A stretch of DNA of 64,000 nt from Pectobacterium peruviense. Its GTDB lineage: Bacteria; Pseudomonadota; Gammaproteobacteria; Enterobacterales; Enterobacteriaceae. The stretch spans positions 1 through 64,000 of the forward strand of contig NZ_LXFV01000059.1 of the NCBI RefSeq assembly GCF_002847345.1. The letters are read 5' to 3'. The notes below the pieces were generated by a model. It worked only from the letters and a program-made list of their open reading frames with translations. It was not told where the DNA came from and searched no databases. The position numbers were made by a program, and so were the translations under genes. Below, in pieces: positions 61,855 to 64,000 of this stretch (position 1 is its first letter; each line of letters starts with the position of its first letter).

Positions 61855-63294
61855 TCAGGTAAGACGAGAGGATAGCTGCGCCCTAATCAGTGAGGCTAAT
61901 GCGATCACACTTTGCTCGCAGCGAGCGTCCCAGTCGTAGGACGCGTTGAAGCGGAAGTAGCGATCGTATTTATCGCCAGTCGTAAACATTTTTCCCGGCG
62001 CAATACTAATGCCTCGTTCCAGCGCGCGACGGTAGAGCTCCGTGCTGCTGACGCCCTCAGGCAATTCCAGCCAGAGAAAATAGCCACCTTGCGAATGATT
62101 AATGCGGACTTCACCCGGAAAGTGTCGACGTAGCGACTGTAGCGCCGCATGTTTTCGTTGCTCCAGCGCCCGGCGCAGGCGGCGCAGGTGGCTGTCATAG
62201 CTGCTGGTCGCCAGATAATCCGCAATCGCCAACTGCATCGGCGCGCTGGTTGATAATGTACTCATCAGTTGTAAACGCTGAATACTTCCTGCATAACTCC
62301 CCGCCGCCACCCAGCCGATGCGGAACCCTGCTACCAGGTTTTTAGAAAACGAGGAGCAGTGCAGAATCGTGCCTTTTTTATCCAACGCCTTGGCGGGCAA
62401 CGGACGTTGCAGGCCGGTATAAAGCTCGCTGTAGACGTCATCTTCTACCAGCCCAACTCCGTGGTTTTCCAGCATCGCCACCAGCCGCTGTTTCTTCTCC
62501 CAGGACAGCGTGCAGCCGAGCGGATTATGGAAATTAGTCATCAGCCAGCAGGCTTTGATCGGATAGTCATTCAATGCCTGCTGTAGCGCATCAAGATCGA
62601 TGCCCTGCTGCGGATCGGTAGCAATCGCAATGGCTTTGAGCTTAAGACGTTCAATCGCCTGTAGCGCACCGTAAAAAGCGGGAGATTCGATCACCACGTA
62701 ATCACCCGGTTCCGTCAGCACCTGAAGGCTGAGATTGAGGGATTCCATCGCCCCCGCCGTAATCACAATCTCATCGGGCGAAACGGCAATACCCTGCAAC
62801 GCATAGCGCTGGGCGATATTCTTCCTCAGGCTTTCATTACCCGGCGGCAAATTATCCAGCGCGCTTTGCGGCTGCATATGACGCGCCACCGAGGCCAACG
62901 AGCGCGTCAGTTGACGTTGTGGAAAGAGCTGCGGATCGGGGAATGCCGATCCGAAGGGCATCACCGCCGGATCTTTGCTGGCCTGAAGTACGTCAAAAAT
63001 AAACGCGTTAACATCCACGTCTTCGGTAAGCTGGACGCGATCCAGCCCAACGGGCGAATACAGGTTGTCTGCTGGCGTGGTGGACAGCTGTGGTGCCGCG
63101 TAGTAACCCGATTGCGGACGCGACACAATCAACCCCTGACTTTCCAGCAATTGATACGCATGCAGTACCGTCATCAGGCTCATGCCAGAATGCAGTGATT
63201 TTTCCCGCAGCGAGGGCAGTTTGTCGCCCGGCTGCCAGATACCTTCCTGAAGCTGCTCACGGATCTGGTGAGCAAGCTGTTCAAACTTTGCCAT
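61855..63294 (-). CDS. MocR/GntR-type transcriptional regulator with aminotransferase domain
   Basis: A 479-aa regulator. Residues ~1-75 are a GntR winged helix (QLAHQIREQLQEGIWQPGDKLPSLREKSLHSGMSLMTVLHAYQLLESQGL in pieces), and the rest is a class I/II aminotransferase fold with the PLP-Lys region HCSSFSKNLVAGFRIGWVAAG. It likely senses a PLP-linked amine or amino acid, as YdcR/PdxR-like proteins do. The start is taken at 63294 (MAKFEQ); no good Shine-Dalgarno is seen, but the longer frame lacks family character. Confidence 0.92.
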   Translation of the reverse strand: MAKFEQLAHQIREQLQEGIWQPGDKLPSLREKSLHSGMSLMTVLHAYQLLESQGLIVSRPQSGYYAAPQLSTTPADNLYSPVGLDRVQLTEDVDVNAFIFDVLQASKDPAVMPFGSAFPDPQLFPQRQLTRSLASVARHMQPQSALDNLPPGNESLRKNIAQRYALQGIAVSPDEIVITAGAMESLNLSLQVLTEPGDYVVIESPAFYGALQAIERLKLKAIAIATDPQQGIDLDALQQALNDYPIKACWLMTNFHNPLGCTLSWEKKQRLVAMLENHGVGLVEDDVYSELYTGLQRPLPAKALDKKGTILHCSSFSKNLVAGFRIGWVAAGSYAGSIQRLQLMSTLSTSAPMQLAIADYLATSSYDSHLRRLRRALEQRKHAALQSLRRHFPGEVRINHSQGGYFLWLELPEGVSSTELYRRALERGISIAPGKMFTTGDKYDRYFRFNASYDWDARCEQSVIALASLIRAQLSSRLT

Positions 63295-63402
63295 AGCGCT
63301 ACGGTTTCGCTGGATGAGAATGCCATTATTTTGGATTCGATCATCACCGATGGGTGACGATCGAGCAGGACGTTTTAACGAGAACAACACGTTGAACGCG
63401 CG

Positions 63403-64000
63403 CTATTTCGCCGCGTAACGCTGTACGAAATCCAGCAGAATTTTACGTGCCCAGATAGGCTCTTGTTGAATATCCATCATCCGATCGACATCCCAACCGC
63501 CCTGTCGCAGCGCCGTTTCATTATGACGCAGGCACGTCAACATAACGTCAGCGTTGAATTCTGGGTGGAACTGCACGGTCAACACTTTCTCGCTGTAGCG
63601 GATAATCTGACAGCCGTCCATCTCTGAACTCGCCAGTACCTGCGCACCTGCTGGCGCTTCCAGCACGGATTGCTGGTGGGTCAGATAAGCGCCGAACTGC
63701 GGCGGATAGTCACGCAGTAAAGGATCTTGTGCCGCAACGCCATGGGTTGTCACAACCTGAACACCGACTTCCTTGCCGTTTGGGTTATCGCCAACTTTAC
63801 CGCCCAGCGCATCGGCCAGCAGTTGGTGCCCATAACACACGCCTAGCAGCGGGACATCTGCGTAATACGCCTCGCGCAGCCAGCCAGCGGTGTATTCGCT
63901 CCAGTCCAGCCGATCCGTGACCATCGACCACGAACCGGAGATAATTACGGCAGCCAGCGCGTCAAACGGCGGCAGCAGCTCCCCGAGATCGGGACGAACC
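63403..64000 (-). CDS. Class I glutamine amidotransferase, partial (N-terminus outside window)
   Basis: The C-terminal ~198 residues of a cytoplasmic glutamine amidotransferase domain (GMP synthase-type/YfeJ-like). The nucleophile elbow GVCYGHQLLADALGG carries the catalytic Cys, and TVQFHPEFNADVM supplies the catalytic His-x-Glu. The frame stays open to the window edge (VRPDLGELLPPFDALAAVIISGSW), so the start lies to the right of base 64000. Substrate unknown. Confidence 0.88.
   Translation of the reverse strand, partial: VRPDLGELLPPFDALAAVIISGSWSMVTDRLDWSEYTAGWLREAYYADVPLLGVCYGHQLLADALGGKVGDNPNGKEVGVQVVTTHGVAAQDPLLRDYPPQFGAYLTHQQSVLEAPAGAQVLASSEMDGCQIIRYSEKVLTVQFHPEFNADVMLTCLRHNETALRQGGWDVDRMMDIQQEPIWARKILLDFVQRYAAK

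Noticed and set aside
1-64000. CRISPR arrays, tRNA and rRNA genes
   Set aside because: No regularly spaced repeats, no tRNA cloverleaf with a TTCGA-type arm in context and no rRNA sequence were seen on reading; a dedicated scan could still find a missed tRNA.

Overview
The window reads as chromosome of an enterobacterium, most probably a soft-rot Pectobacteriaceae (Pectobacterium-like). The basis is a 127-bp ERIC element, a Klebsiella-type nas nitrate-assimilation locus, a CydABX oxidase very close to the enterobacterial one, YehS/YidH/YidG/FdhE-type proteins, and a backbone of moderate GC broken by AT-rich and GC-rich accessory patches. The genus is an inference from gene content; no rRNA or tRNA gene was seen.

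Layout. 1-4.4 kb: 3' end of nifJ, a SulP transporter, an alpha/beta hydrolase and an acid-sugar dehydratase. 4.5-11.5 kb: an RND efflux pump with its adaptor, a MipA-type outer-membrane protein, and a divergent OmpR-type two-component system. 11.9-17.5 kb: a polar amino-acid ABC importer (binding protein, two permeases, ATPase) with a class IV aminotransferase; an MmgE/PrpD gene lies antisense inside it, next to an ERIC element. 17.8-19.4 kb: an AT-rich tail-to-tail pair (sce7726-like nuclease-fold protein and beta-family protein). 19.8-22.8 kb: a VOC protein, a secreted MORN/YwqK-repeat protein and an SMR efflux protein. 22.9-29.9 kb: a LysR regulator and a divergent train of redox/small-molecule enzymes, with an amidohydrolase fossil and a truncated DUF1330 gene. 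30.2-31.9 kb: a compact, AT-rich RiPP-like locus in which a 38-aa precursor-like peptide is followed by a hairpin and a PqqD-like/radical SAM/SPASM enzyme, the whole bracketed by a 48-bp direct repeat. 32.3-38.6 kb: GST, SDR and LysR genes, a GC-rich TetR/FAD-oxidoreductase pair with a clear operator, and an OYE/ArsR pair. 38.6-40.7 kb: acireductone dioxygenase, YehS and an Rpn-type nuclease.

40.9-53.8 kb: the complete assimilatory nitrate/nitrite locus nasR-nasFED-(nasC::nasB::nirD fusion)-nasA-cobA. Nitrate is imported by an ABC transporter, reduced to nitrite and then ammonium by NADH-fed flavo/siroheme enzymes, and siroheme synthesis is supported by the SUMT. A sigma-54 promoter plus a leader terminator with a repeated segment upstream fits NtrC activation and NasR antitermination. 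54.0-56.4 kb: an orphan phage tail-fibre gene and its chaperone. 56.9-60.6 kb: cydABX and two DUF202 membrane proteins. 60.7-64 kb: fdhE, a MocR-type regulator and a partial glutamine amidotransferase.

The strongest candidates for something undescribed are the RiPP-like locus (30.2-31.9 kb), the sce7726/beta pair (17.8-19.4 kb) and the triple Nas/Nir fusion. No database search was possible; family assignments rest on motifs and remembered homologues.
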